Of a stretch of DNA of 64,000 nucleotides, positions 1-10,999 are shown piece by piece; the stretch's first letter is position 1, and every line of letters begins with the position of its first letter. The DNA comes from Gnetum montanum. Taxonomy: Eukaryota > Streptophyta > Gnetopsida > Gnetales > Gnetaceae. Position numbers and translations under genes: made by a program. Location of the stretch: NCBI GenBank assembly GCA_015680685.1, contig MNCI01026334.1:181137-245136 (forward strand), written 5' to 3'. The notes beneath the pieces were generated by a model, which saw only the letters and a program-made list of their open reading frames with translations, ran no database searches and was not told the origin of the DNA.

Positions 1-620
1 CAAAATTTTTTGCCAAGGATGATACTATCTAAACCACTAGCTAAACAATTTAAACAAAATAAAAAATAAAAAACATAACTCACAGGACCATGACAAAGAG
101 GCTAAAATCTTTTCTTTAGCAAGTCATCTTACAAGCAATCTTTCATACTTTCTTTTTACAAATGCTCTTCTCCCAAGACTTAAAGTGTGTCTCCAGGTGA
201 GAGCCCAAGTACTAGCTAGTAGCCTTCCCAAAGTGTGATGTATCAAGTGTCCTCTCCCCAAAGTATTATCCCCTTCCCCTTGGCCCCTGAAGCCTTTTTA
301 TAGGGTTCAAAGGTAGGTAGGTAAGTTACAAAATATCTTGGGTGGTTATAACTACCATAGAGAGAAAAAAGCTACGGGTGACAAGTGTCCCATTTAGTTG
401 CCAAGTGTCTTCATTCAGTTGCCAAGTGTCTTCACTCAGTTGCCAAGTGATCACCATGGAGAGAAACAAGTTGTAGTTGACAAGTGGCCTTTTTAGTTGA
501 AAAGTGGCCATTGTGAAGATAAAGAGGTTGTAGGTGACAAGTGGCCGTTGTATAAAAGCTATGGTGGCCAAGTGTCCTATTGGATAACTATCCAATATAA
601 CTCCTTAGCATATGCAAATT
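1..620 (-). mobile_element. LTR-like sequence with internal minisatellite
   Basis: Non-coding, probably part of an LTR read on the minus strand. Seen directly: a TATAAAAA box on the minus strand (plus 295-302), followed in the minus direction by a C-poor leader. Between about 355 and 575 the motif TTGCCAAGTGTCTTCA / GACAAGTGGCC recurs roughly every 20-40 bases. No partner LTR is visible in the window, so family and ends are unknown. An ordinary promoter region is the alternative. I see no coding capacity. Confidence 0.4.
295..302 (-). promoter_or_regulatory. TATA box, minus strand
   Basis: TATAAAAA on the minus strand inside the LTR-like block. It is placed like the core promoter of an LTR, with transcription running toward position 1. 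Inferred from sequence only. Confidence 0.35.
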
Positions 621-632
621 TTTAAATCAATA

Positions 633-1097
633 TTAATACTTACTTGGTACACAACCAAGGGCTGTCAAACTTACATCAACAATTAAATAATTTATATCAA
701 AACCCAAAATGAATGTTGTATGATTTTTAAATAAAGAGAATATTGGAGCCACGTTAATGATAAACCAAATACCAACAATTGGATAGACATATTTCTCAAT
801 TAAATTTAACAAGCCAGCCCAAACTGCTAACATGTTTCCTGCTGATTCTGGCCCTATGATAGACCCATAGAAACCAACTTCAAGCAAGTCCAGACCCTTA
901 GGCCGAAGCAGTAACCTTGGATCGAAGCCATAGAAATCGATCACACCCCAGACTACGTGCTTGTTATGAGCCAACACTCCGCTGCATAGAAAAAAGCACA
1001 AAAACACAAAATAGTGAAACAATAACTCTCTATTGGAAACCCACACACGATCCCAGCAACCCGTACGACACTGCACCGCTCCAAACCCTACCACCAA
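633..1097 (-). CDS. Unassigned open frame, 154 codons
   Basis: An uninterrupted minus-strand frame, long for this AT-rich, decayed surrounding. The product is hydrophobic: two likely membrane-spanning stretches near residues 24-42 and 108-123, with a loop containing DFYGFDPRLLLRPKGLDLLE and GPESAGNML. It lies directly 3' of the desaturase pseudogene on the same strand, but its sequence is not desaturase. I do not recognise a family. It could be a relic exon of a membrane protein or chance. No start context or splice signals decide this. Confidence 0.25.
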   Translation of the reverse strand: MVVGFGAVQCRTGCWDRVWVSNRELLFHYFVFLCFFLCSGVLAHNKHVVWGVIDFYGFDPRLLLRPKGLDLLEVGFYGSIIGPESAGNMLAVWAGLLNLIEKYVYPIVGIWFIINVAPIFSLFKNHTTFILGFDINYLIVDVSLTALGCVPSKY

Positions 1098-1130
1098 TAG
1101 AGTTCTTTTCCTCTACGTTGGTTTGTGTCC

Positions 1131-1580
1131 TTCCTCTGTAATCATGTCTTCCACAAGCACAATCAAATAGTTATCAGGCAACTCATGTGGTTGTTCGTGT
1201 AGCTGCTTAACCTCATCATGAAAGCTTTCAGAGAAGGGATCAGGTAAAAGTTTGAATCCTTCCAGCACTTTTTCACAGGCATCAAATACGGTAGCGATGT
1301 GTCCTACGCCTAGCTTTCAAGTGACTTGAATATCTTAATCTTCTCAGGAAGCATGGAATGAGTCACCTAATGTTGCAGCTGTCTAGGTGGAACATTCACC
1401 GCTACATTTCCGAAATCCTTCGATTTGGCANCTGCAGCTGTCTAGGCGGAACATTCACCGCTACATTTCCGAAATCCTTCGATTTGGCAGGCATCGTTGT
1501 GGTCATAGTGATCTTGCTAAACCGAACAGGCGTAGCCAAGGCAGGCTTTGTGGCAATGCAATGCATCAACACCAGCCCTA
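1131..1580 (-). pseudogene. SAD: Stearoyl-ACP desaturase pseudogene (5' part)
   Basis: Remnant of a plastid acyl-ACP desaturase, the soluble di-iron enzyme that makes oleoyl-ACP. Minus-strand translation gives, in order, a Ser/Thr-rich transit-peptide-like end, PPRQLQH-stop-VTHSM, LPEKIKIFKSLES, then PVKKCW, and in another frame LPDPFSESFHDEVKQL and LPDNYLIVLVEDMITEE. These match the conserved N-terminal third of the family, just before the first iron-binding Glu region. Defects: at least three in-frame stops, one frameshift near 1240, and loss of everything after ITEE, including the iron ligands. A single N at 1431 sits inside a 57-bp duplication, so part of the damage there may be assembly error. 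Expected full length is about 390-400 residues; only about 120 remain. Confidence 0.75.
1374..1489. repeat. 57-bp direct duplication around a single N
   Basis: 1374-1430 and 1433-1489 are the same sequence with one mismatch (GGTGG against GGCGG), separated by the N at 1431 and one base. This looks like two contig ends overlapped but not merged, rather than a biological tandem repeat. Confidence 0.8.
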
Positions 1581-1589
1581 ATGTGCATG

Positions 1590-2260
1590 TTCTCACCAAC
1601 ACTATGGCTACACAAATAAAGAAAAAGAGAGGGAATCTTGAAATGATGCAGATGGCTTCCTCCACCAATGGTGTTGAAAACTAGAAACCCTGAAGACCGG
1701 TGCAGTTGTCAAGTTCTCAATGGAAGACATCGGCAAAGTCCCCTGTACCCATTTTTGTGACGGCCGTGGCTTCGCATTTTTGTCAGTGTACATAGACAAT
1801 GCCGTGCCGGTGCCATTACCATCCTCTCCACTGATGCCTACCATGGGATTCCTGATCATGAAGTACACATTCTACGAAAATGCACTCCACCTTTCTGTAC
1901 AGGTGATGTCACAATCGCTCTGTGAAACTAAAACTTAATCACTCTACAAGACTTAGAAGACCAGGAGTTGCTGTTTCAAGCTCGAAGATGCCGTCAGTTT
2001 GAATTTCTTGGATCAGATCCTCAACGCAGCGAAGGCACCTCAATTTGCTAGTTTTTCATTATAGAATGGCAGTCCCCGCTGAATCTTCTGGGCAACTGCC
2101 ATCGCAAAACAAGGCCCTTCCACGTTGCGCCTCCTCCATCTTCGATGCTATTGATGCCGTTGCTCATTCTGTTTACACTATTAAATCCATTATTTGGTCA
2201 TACATTTGTTCTCTGTTTTCTTTTTCTTTGCCAATAATTGGGATTGAGATTGTCTAAGCT
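1590..2260. other. Gene-like debris, unassigned
   Basis: Higher in GC and less repetitive than the surroundings. Short frames exist on both strands, for example plus 1720-1938 and plus 2045-2257 (starting MAVPAESSGQLPSQNK), but none matches a family I know. It may be 5' sequence of the desaturase copy or another gene relic. Confidence 0.25.
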
Positions 2261-2699
2261 GACTACAAGTTGCCTTACATGCCTTACCTTCCCATACCTT
2301 ATGGAGGTTAACTAAACCCACTTCTTGACTTGTACATCAATACATGTTTGTAGATCCAGTGAATACTTCTTTGGCACTAAAATAGCTGGTAGAAGATTGT
2401 CATGAACTCTGAACAATTGATCATTTGTCTTAAACAAAAATATATTTGCTAGTGAATCAATTAGAGAAAAACCTTTCAAACTACTAACCTAACACCTCTA
2501 AAAAGTCTTCATCCAATAAAATATTGGCAATGTTTAAATCAGGGTGAACTTTAGTTATATGATTAGCTCCACAACCTCACAAAGCCTACTCCATTAAATG
2601 GCCAAAATGTGTCAACATTCATCATAACATGTGCATAAGATTTCTTATTATTGTTATTTTTCTACACATGTCCTTGCCATGTTATCTTTATACATTTGA

Positions 2700-3330
2700 T
2701 AGAGATGTGCTTTACTCCAAATATACTTGAAGATGCTTTTTAGAAAAGAATTCTTCTCCTCATTGAGTTGGTGTTTTCATTATGGCCAAATAATTTTCTA
2801 TGTCTATGAACCAAGGATCTTTTTTTTTGTTAAAAAGGGTTATTCACCAGGAAACCTATTATTAAACATTCCTCTTATTCTATTTTCTTTCTTGGTTTCC
2901 AATCTAGAAACGTTATTTTCCACAACATTTTCTCTACCCCTCTTATCTAGAATATCAAGATCAAATTCTTAGAGTAGAAGGAACCACCTCATAATCCTAG
3001 TTTTTTCTACTTTCTTATTAGCTAGAAGTTTTATGGTTGAATGATGAGTGTAGAATTTGGTTTGTATCCTATTAGATAATGCATAAATTTTTTGAAAGCA
3101 TACAGAATGGCCAAGAGTTCTTTCTCTATATTTGTATAGTTAACTTGCGCTTGATCTAAACTTTTGGAAACATAGTAAATCACCCTTGGTTTATTATCTA
3201 TGTATTGTCCCAAAACTACCCTACAATCATGTCACTAGCATGGCATATTAAGTTAAAGGGAAAGTTCCAATTAGGTGCATTAAGTATTGGAGCTTTAGTT
3301 TCTCTTTTTTTTTTTTAATTCAGAAAATGC
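2700..3330 (-). pseudogene. RNase H and start of integrase region (A1)
   Basis: RNase H domain of Ty3/gypsy pol, which degrades the RNA strand of the RNA-DNA hybrid. Visible on the minus strand: KPRVIYYVSKSLDQAQVNYT, then EKELLAILYAFKKF, followed downstream by the family linker FDLDILDKRG and NVVENNVSRLE (canonical NVVADHLSRLE, so the HxSR histidine is changed). Below about 2700 the integrase zinc-finger region decays beyond recognition. Stops and frameshifts interrupt it. Confidence 0.7.
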
Positions 3331-3333
3331 TTC

Positions 3334-4200
3334 TTAGCAATCATCAATCCATATAAAGGAAACATCTTTTTCTAAGAGCATATAAACAGGCTTGGCTATT
3401 TTTGAAATGTCTTTAATGAATTGTTTATAATATCCAACATGGCCTAATAAGTATTGAAGTATTTTTAAGTTTTTTGGGGTTGGAAGTGTAGAGATTACTT
3501 TTACTTTTTCATCATCCATTTAATTCCCTCCTTAGACATTACATGTCCAAAACCTACATCGCTTGTTACCCTTAAATGACTCTTTTCCTAACTTAATTTT
3601 AAATTTTTCTCTATACATATACCTAAGAAACATTCTAAGTAATCTAATGTTTGTTCATAAGTATCCCCATATAATGAGAGATCATCCATAAATACTTCTA
3701 CATATTCTTCTAACATATCAAAAAGATTGACATCATAGCTCTTTGGAAGGTAGTGCATGCATTACAAAGACCAAAAGACATTTGTTTACAAGCAAAGGTA
3801 TCATATGGACATGTGAAGTTTGTTTTATGTTGATCTTTCAGTGTAATAGCTACTTGATTGTAATCACTAAACCTATCCAAAATAATAATAATATTCATGC
3901 CCTTCTAGTCTTTCTAAAATTTGGTCTATATAAGGTAGAGGAAAATGATCCTATTTTGTGATTTGATTAAGTTTTCTATAATCTACACAAACTCACCATT
4001 TTCATCCCTTTTTAGGTATTACCATGATAGGACTTATTCATTTTCTATCAACCATTAGATAAATAGTTCCTTCTTTTCAAAGTTTAAAAATTTCATCTCT
4101 AACGATTTGCTTTAAAGGTAGATTAATTCGTCTGGGAGGAATTCTAATAGGTTTAACATTGTCTTCTAAATAAATGTGGTTTTGACATATGTTGGGTGAA
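3334..4200 (-). pseudogene. Reverse transcriptase (A1)
   Basis: Polymerase domain of Ty3/gypsy pol. Minus-strand pieces in order: a degenerate N-terminal basic stretch near 4000, DRFSDYNQVAITLKDQHKT and FGLCNACTTFQRAMMS (3898-3710), then the active site F-M-D-D followed by LSLYG near 3690, and the connection segment with LPTPKNLKILQYLLGHVGYY (3519-3334). The catalytic FMDD pair is intact, unlike the other RT copies here, but frame breaks separate the blocks. Confidence 0.75.
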
Positions 4201-4277
4201 ATTCCTTGATGGAGGTCTTCATAACTCCATGAAAATGCCTTAGATTTTATTTTTAAAATTTTTATTAATTTTATTTC

Positions 4278-5400
4278 TTAATTATGAGTTAGTTGGAAAT
4301 TTATTATTAAAGGTTGATTTTTAGCAAGCAAAATATACTTAAGGTTATTAGATAGTTCATGAAGTTCCAAAGAATCATTATTTGGTGGTTGAATAGTATC
4401 CCCAATTCTTCCTAATCCCAAATTCAAGATTTGGTCTAAAAGATCTTGTTGCTCTTTTATAGAAAGATCCAAGGATCCTTCTTAAAAGTTATTTAGTACT
4501 AATGTTTGCCTATCTTGAGCCATTGTTGATGTGGGTATTATATAGAGCATCCTAGCTTCTTTAATATCTTGGTTCAACCAATCTTCTTTTCCTTTATCAA
4601 ATATATTAAGCATAAAGGTAGGATTAACAAAGAATAACTATTGTTTCCCTAATCTACAATTCATTATTGCATCAATTGTTGCTAACCAAGGTCTAGGTAG
4701 GATGATGGACAAACAATCTAGATCCTTTTCGTTTAACACAATAAAATCAATGGGGTATTTTTCCATTTTCAACTTTTACAAAAAAATCTTCTACCACCCC
4801 TGTGGATTTAACATATTGACATGTTTACTTTCCTTATATTTTCTAAGTCTAGTATCTTGGCCATTTCAAGTGGTATGATATTAATACTAGCACCTAGATC
4901 TAATAGGGAGTTTTTAATGTTATTTCCATTAATTCTTATGGAAATAGTCAGAACTCTTGGATCTTAATTTTTATGAGTTGAGATAGGTTGTCAACCAAAT
5001 ATACATGTCTAGGGATTTTTTTCCTTCTTTTGGTGCATAGTTCTCTCAATTATTTAGCATAAAGAGGTGTATCCCTAACAACTTTCTCTAGTGGAATATG
5101 TAAATATAAGTCATTAAACATTTTTTTCTATATGTGCCTTAGTTGTTAATGCTTCTGCTAATCTTCTAGGAAAGGATGGTGCAATCGTTTTCCCAATTAA
5201 GGATGAGGATATTGAATTCTTTAATGGATTCTTTACTATTTGTGGTTGATCCTCCTCTTGTGCCTTATCTTGGAAGCTAACTTTTTTAGTAGGTATGGGT
5301 CCAACAATTTTTCCACTTCTAGTGGTGATGGAATGCCATTGTTCCTTACCCTTTTTCTAATTGGTGGGGTTGGGTTCAGGGTGAGAAGGTAAGTCACTCT
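4278..5400 (-). pseudogene. Aspartic protease and flanking gag-pol linker (A1)
   Basis: Minus-strand LLDLGASINIIPLEMAKIL at about 4930-4850 is the retroelement aspartic protease active site in the D-L-G-A form common in Athila-like elements. Downstream, 4472-4278 encodes the linker before RT, with the usual polar LELHELSNNLKYILL. Upstream near 5150-5100 the phrase FPRRLAEALTTKAHI resembles the gag-protease junction of the same group. Several stops. Confidence 0.6.
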
Positions 5401-5829
5401 TGGAAACATGTTCATGTTTCAGCTAGAAGATGCTTATTCTCTTCTATGAATGCCATTACACTCTAGGTTAAATGGTCTAATTATTCATTAATTGGAATTC
5501 TAAATTTTTTGTAGTTTTTTTGGGTAATTGATGTTTATGGTTGATAAAATGGTCTTGTTTGGAAAGGTGAAGGAGATTAATTTCTTATTTTTTGAAAGAC
5601 CGTTACAAATTCTTGAATTTCCTCATTATAGTATACTAGAGCTAGGTAGTTTGTGATGTCATGTTGTCTATTCTCACATAAATTACAAGTTTATTCTTGA
5701 GAAAAATGAGCTTACTTATTTATTAATTTAGTTAATTCATAAACTTTTCTATTCAATTGATCAGTTTGGTGGGTTACACCTTGCATGATATCCAATATTG
5801 GCCAATGTTTACTTTGGTCTACTAAAGAG

Positions 5830-6230
5830 TCAATGATTCTCCAATCCTCTTACAATGTCAAATTTAGAATATTTCCCCCATAAGTAAAATCCACATTTTG
5901 TCTATAGTATGGTAATAATCCTTCTATGAATATTGGAATTAATTGGTGGGTTAAAAATCCATGATTGGACTTTTTAGGATATAACCCTTTAAATTTATCA
6001 AAGCCACTTTCATAATCATCATCTTCCCTTTTTGTGAAACTCATAAGTTGCTTCCTAAGTATATATAGCCTATTATTAGAAAGGAAACATTGAATGAAGG
6101 TTGCCTTGAATTCATCCCATGAGCTTATTTGAGTTCACAAAGTCTGAAGCCAAAAATTAGCTTTATCTTTTAAATTAGATTTGAAGACTATCATTTTTGT
6201 TCTATTTTATCCTAGAGGTTCCAACATTGT
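5830..6230 (-). pseudogene. Gag capsid fragment (A1)
   Basis: Matches the plant retrotransposon gag domain: HEWDEFKATFIQCFLSNNR (6125-6065), then KREDDDYESGFDKFKGLYPK and a C-terminal helix region with LIPIFIEGLLPYYRQNVDF (6044-5850). The gag start is missing; homology stops near 6225. Confidence 0.65.
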
Positions 6231-6826
6231 GATGATCGAGAACTTAGAAGGGGGGTTGAATAAGTTCACCAAATTAAGATTGCACCAGCCACATGAACAC
6301 ATCAAATTTTATGTGGTTTTCCAACTTGGATACATCCACACTTGGAGGATAGAATCTGTGCACACCTTCAAACTTTGTTTCTTCAAAATGTGGTTTAAAG
6401 GACACCACAACATTTATAAGGTTTAAGCTCTTCTATGAAGTTTTTTGTCGTTGTGAAATCTCTCAACCTCACAAGGTCCCAACAATCTCAACATGTGGTT
6501 TGAAGGATCCCACAACCTTTACAAAATTGAGCTCCATTCCAAAGTATTTTGATGTTGCAAAACCACTTAATCCCATAGGATCTAAACAAGCTCAATGAGA
6601 ATGCCTTCTTGCAAGACGCACATCAACTCTACAGGGCTACAAGAAAGAAAGAAAAAGACATAAGGAAAGAATGTAACTAAATTTAGAAGTCCTTGTAGTT
6701 GAAGCTCAATACAACATAAAACTAAGTAAATGATATAATAATGAAGAATAAGAATACAATAAGACAAATAAGACAATGATTGATCTGATGTGAATAGTAC
6801 TTACATAGTTCCCAAGAATTTGTGGT
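6231..6826. other. Unassigned repeat-like spacer
   Basis: About 600 bases without convincing coding sequence. It begins GATCGAGAACTTAGAAGGGGGGTTGAATAAG and contains two loosely repeated phrases, AATGTGGTTTAAAGGACACCACAAC (6387) and CATGTGGTTTGAAGGATCCCACAACC (6491), about 104 bases apart. It is probably another element's LTR or UTR flanking A's 3' LTR. Confidence 0.4.
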
Positions 6827-8436
6827 TGTTGCAACTAAAAACCTTAATTGTTGGAAAAATTGAAGGTCCTCAATATAGCAGTTCCTCAACCCACAAATCC
6901 CTAAGGCCTCTACAAGAAAAATGGGATTTGGGGTGCCTTGGCCAATCTAGCAGATCAATCAAGGACTTATGAGATGCAAAGCATGATGAATGAAATGTAA
7001 AATTGATGGTAGATTTGAATAATGCAAAGATCATAAACAATTGTATTTTGTACAAAAAACCCAAAAAATTAAAACTTTATGGAGAAAAAAATAAGGAATA
7101 AGTTAGAGAAAATGTGTATAAATGGTGCCTGGATGAGCAGCCAAGTGGGTGGGGGAGGGAAGGTAAGTTCACTGGTGTAGGAGATCAAAGCCTATTAAAG
7201 CTGATGCAATCCACTCCATGATTTGGGTGCTAAACCACTCCTAATGCTTTCAATCTTTCCTCAGTTGCAACCTCAAGTCTGCAATATTGGCTATGATGGG
7301 GATTAAGAAGTGTGAAAAATTGAAGCTACTCAAATTCTCTACATTTGAAGTTGGAAATCCCAGGAGTGTAATGTGGAGCTTGAAAATTCACAAATCCTAA
7401 AGGTGGTTACAAGGTCACAAGGTGTCTACGTTGGGTTTAAGAAGATACAAGTGTGGAAACCTGTAAAAGCTCTTGAGTTCTTGAGAATTCTCCAGTGTAG
7501 AATTGTGAACAATTTTGTGTGCAATAATGTGTGTAACTATTAAAGTGTGTAAATGCCAAAGGTTGCTAAACTTTTTAAAAATTACTAAAATGCTAAAGTG
7601 TTTAATTGTGTAAAATTTTGGAACTTAGAAATGGTGTATGGGGTTGATTTTTATAGGGTTTGGGCCATAAATGGGGTTGCAAAATGGCTAAAAATTGGCT
7701 ATAAAATGGCTGCCAAATTCAAGTGAGATGGGTGTTGGGGGTGGAAGAGGGGGAGGGGGAGGGAGGGAATGGGTTGGGGGTTATTATACATAGTAATTGC
7801 ATCCCCCCATAGCCATTCTATTTACTATAGATAGTGACTAGGGCACACCTTCCACATTGGAGATGAATATACAATGTTGAACTCTCCACCATGCTTGCTT
7901 AAGTGACTGGTCAATGTTGAAGTGCATGAAGTGTTGAAATATGGCTATTGTGGCTTCCACATTGGGGGATGTAATTTTTAATGCTGGGGGTGAAGAGTCC
8001 ACATTAGGGAGAAACTTCCACGCTAAGGGGGGAAGGTTTCTAGATTATGCATGTGGTCTCCATGCTAAAGGGGTAATGTTTCCAAAACCACCATCCTTCC
8101 ACATTAGGGTTAGGTGATATTTACCCCCTTACATGTGTTTCCAACTCAAAAAAGTGTATAGCCCCCATAAACCCAATAAAATTTCCTTTTTTGGCATTCC
8201 AAAAGGCATTTTTGACTCCCCAAGCCCACATATAGATACTAGGTGACTTTTTCTCTTGAGGAATAAGGCTTTGACCAATTATGAGGCATTTTTCAGCCCC
8301 AAAAGTATAAAGTATGTGAAATTGCCCACTGTGGATTATAGTCTTCACATTTACAATGAAGTTTTACCTTGAGTTTCATGGGGTAAAAGCTACATGATGA
8401 ATATTGACTATAACATGCCAAGTTTGTGGTGTTTCA
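6827..8436 (-). repeat. 3' LTR of element A
   Basis: Aligns with 59520-61120 throughout, in the same orientation. On the minus strand it begins TGAAACACCACAAACTTGG and ends AGTTGCAACA. It has a TATA box at 7648-7655, G-rich tracts near 7730-7785, and repeated TTCCACATTAGGG / TCCATGCTAAAGG phrases at 7849-8110. About 1.61 kb. Confidence 0.8.
7648..7655 (-). promoter_or_regulatory. TATA box in A 3' LTR
   Basis: TATAAAAA on the minus strand. The other LTR has TATAAATA at the equivalent place. Confidence 0.5.
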
Positions 8437-8453
8437 ATGGCCCCTCTTTCTTA
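8437..8453 (-). promoter_or_regulatory. Polypurine tract of element A
   Basis: Minus-strand TAAGAAAGAGGGGCCAT directly abuts the LTR start TGAAACACC. It primes plus-strand DNA in retroelements. Elements D (AATAAAGAGGGGCTAT) and D2 (AAGAAATAGGGGCCAA) have nearly the same tract at the same place. Confidence 0.75.
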
Positions 8454-8649
8454 GTGCTTTGAGGATTGACCCAAGAGGCATTGACAAAGAATACAAAACA
8501 CCACTGCATATTATAATGCTACAATGCATATAGGCCACATGAGAATCAAACTTTCCATGTCACAAAATTTGCTAGTTTAAGGCTTTGGTGGGCCATGGTA
8601 TTAGTTTAAGGCCTTGGCGAGCCATGTTGCCTATTTAAGGTCATAGAAA

Positions 8650-9952
8650 ATCATTAGAAGCACACTTGCTTGTCGATGATTATCAGCTATATGTAGTATG
8701 GTTTTAGATAGGAATGATTGACTAGATTGATCAGCTCATTCCCATTCATGTCAACTATTCTAAATGCACTATTTTCATAGGCTTTGGTGATAAGGAAGGG
8801 CCCCTTTTAGTTGATTGAGAATTTGTCCACATGCTCAAGGACAACCTTGAGGACTAGGTCCTTCTCCTTGATCCTGTGCATGGTCAAGTCATGGTGATGT
8901 TGCCACTTCTACTTCTCTTGATAGTGCTCGACGTAAGCAAGCACTTGCATACACTAATCCTCCATTGAATCTAGGGCTACCATGTGCAATTCCTTGTTCT
9001 ACTTGTCATTGATGAAGTTAGTCAAGACTACTTAGAGCAATGGCACCTACAATTCAAGAGGTAAAACAACTTCAGAATCATAAATCAACCTATAAAGGAT
9101 CATACCTATTATCATGCGATAAGTTGTTCTATATGTCCATAGTACATGGACAAGCTGCTCATGCCACTTGGGTTTGCTATTTTTGAGCATCCTTTTGAGT
9201 AAGTTGATGATGGCCTTGTTGCTTACTTCTACTTGTTCATTAGCTTGAGGGCAATAGGGAAATGAGAAAGAATACTTAATGCCTAGGTTGTGACAAAAAT
9301 GTTTTGTTTCATGGTTACTAAATTATGGTCCATTCTTTGTAACTATGGTCATGGGTATGCCAAAACAGGCTATAATGTTATCTAGAATGAATTTGTAAAC
9401 TTGTTTAGATGTATTATTCCTTAGGGGAATAGCCTCAACCCATTTTGTAAAGTATTCAGTTATGGTGATGATGAGGCTATGCCTTGTGAAAGACATAAGC
9501 GTTATGGGTCCAATGATATACAATCCCCATCATTGAAATGGTCATGTTATCTAAGTGGTATGTAACTTAGTTGGTGATATGTGTATAAAGTTGTTATATC
9601 ATTGGCATGTGTCACATTTCTTAGCCTTTTGCAAGTAGTCATTTTTCATATGGGGTCAATAGTAGCCTAAAGGTCTAATCTTAGCGGCCATAGTTCTAGG
9701 TCCTACATGTCCTCCATAAATACCCTCATGAACCTCCTCTAGGACTATTCTAGCTTTAGTTTTATGAAAGCACTTAAAGAGTATGTCATGATAGGATTGT
9801 CAGCATAATGTGTTATCACCTACAATGACATACTACTTCAATCGCTTGTGTATGGTGTCCTTTTGAGTAGTAGTCAAGTCTTGTGAGGATTTGCCATGCA
9901 TAAGGCAAAATTCGATATCATTAGACCACTCCTTAGGAGAAGTAGTATGAAC
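8650..9952 (-). pseudogene. Integrase of element A
   Basis: Retroviral-type integrase that joins element cDNA to the target. On the minus strand: an HHCC zinc-binding region (EVHEGIYGGHVG ... KKCDTCQ, about 9750-9610), the catalytic core (ITEYFTKWVEAIPLRN, then FGIPMTIVTKNGP, 9523-9323), and the third catalytic block near 9250-9190 (SFPYCPQANGQVEVSNKAI) with its Glu kept. The second catalytic Asp in the usual DNG is changed to K (TKNG). Several stops. The upstream end is cut at 9952 by element B; the rest of pol resumes at 32255. Confidence 0.75.
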
Positions 9953-9957
9953 AATGG
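9953..9957. repeat. Target duplication of element B, lower copy
   Basis: AATGG directly before the LTR end TGATGAG; the same AATGG follows the other end of B at 32255-32259. Perfect 5-bp match, as Ty3/gypsy integrases make. Confidence 0.9.
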
Positions 9958-10803
9958 TGATGAGCGACAAGTATACCCTATGCCCAACCATATGAATTAC
10001 AAGCATTCATGCGTAATCCAGTTGAATTCTGTAGACCTTAAGTTCCTAAGTATGCTAGTTCTAGGAAATGAAATCTAATTGTGACGATTGTTGTCCTCCC
10101 AACTACACTTATGAGGCTTTGTTGTATGGTTAAGTGTAATTGGGGCACATGATTTTTATTATTTTATATTTTATTAGCCTATGATTGATAACAAGTTGAA
10201 ACTCAATTTATTAACCAATTTAACTAATCTAATTACCAATTAACATGAGAATATGGTCCCACTTTTTGTACACATCCTAAACGCATACAACATTATTGGG
10301 TTATTAAGTGTTAAGCGCTTTTGGGATTACCAAGTGCTGTATGTTATGCTTGAAGCAACCATACTTATGTATTTAATCTATTTATCTTAATTATTTAAGT
10401 AATTAAAGTCTTAATTATCTTAATTAATCATGTAATTAATGAAAATAGTAAATACAAAAATAAATCATTAATCTATTCCAAGTGCTATAAGGTTTTATCA
10501 AAAGGCTCATCTTTATTTCCATTCAAGTCGGTATGCTGAAGTACATTAGTGCTTGAATAAAGATCTATACACTTTTTGGCTCCTATTAGAAGCACTTAGA
10601 AAAATATTCTAACTTTCAAATGACAAAAATGCAAGAGCTTTACTACAACTATGACAAGACATGCCCTACACATAGTGGGTGAGCACATATTGATAGGCAA
10701 AAAAAAAGACATTATTGATGGGGCCACATCAATGCATCAAATCATGTGTTGATAGGGCCTAGTCAATAGGGCCCAGTCGACGCAACCAATCCATAATTCA
10801 TCA
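9958..10803 (-). repeat. 3' LTR of element B
   Basis: Plus-strand sequence starts TGATGAGCGACAAG and ends CCATAATTCATCA, an imperfect TGATGAG/CTCATCA terminal inverted pair. It aligns along its length with 31414-32254 and, inverted, with element C's 3' LTR. 846 bp. Confidence 0.9.
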
Positions 10804-10818
10804 TACCCCCACAACTAA
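10804..10818 (-). promoter_or_regulatory. Polypurine tract of element B
   Basis: Minus strand AGTTGTGGGGGTA abuts the 3' LTR. The surrounding 70 bases (up to about 10880) align with the equivalent stretch before C's 3' LTR (45420-45487). Confidence 0.65.
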
Positions 10819-10999
10819 ATGAAAACTCATCCTCAAGTTCTTTAAAAATTTGGGAAGGTATGGAATTATTGAGTGACAACATACATATGACAAACATAAA
10901 AAAACACAAACCAACACTAAGTACCCAAGTGTATAAATATACAATCATTACAAAATTTTCTAGTATTTAGGACTACAAAATTGAACACCAAGAAAAAAT

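Larger units (their letters stand above)
2280..6230 (-). mobile_element. Athila-like Ty3/gypsy fragment (A1)
   Basis: Minus-strand remains of an LTR retrotransposon in the order gag (about 6230-5830), protease (about 4930-4840), RT (about 4150-3560), RT connection and RNase H (about 3520-2930), with the first residues of the integrase spacer down to about 2700. Protease motif LLDLGASINI and the connection motif around YYKQFIKDISKIAKP are typical of plant Athila-like elements. No LTRs can be tied to it. The gag end near 6225 abuts unrelated repeat sequence. Confidence 0.75.

Noticed and set aside
2480-2560. Phrase resembling a protein kinase loop (NIANILLDEDF) on the minus strand
   Set aside because: Isolated and short; no other kinase motif nearby, and it lies in decayed retrotransposon sequence.
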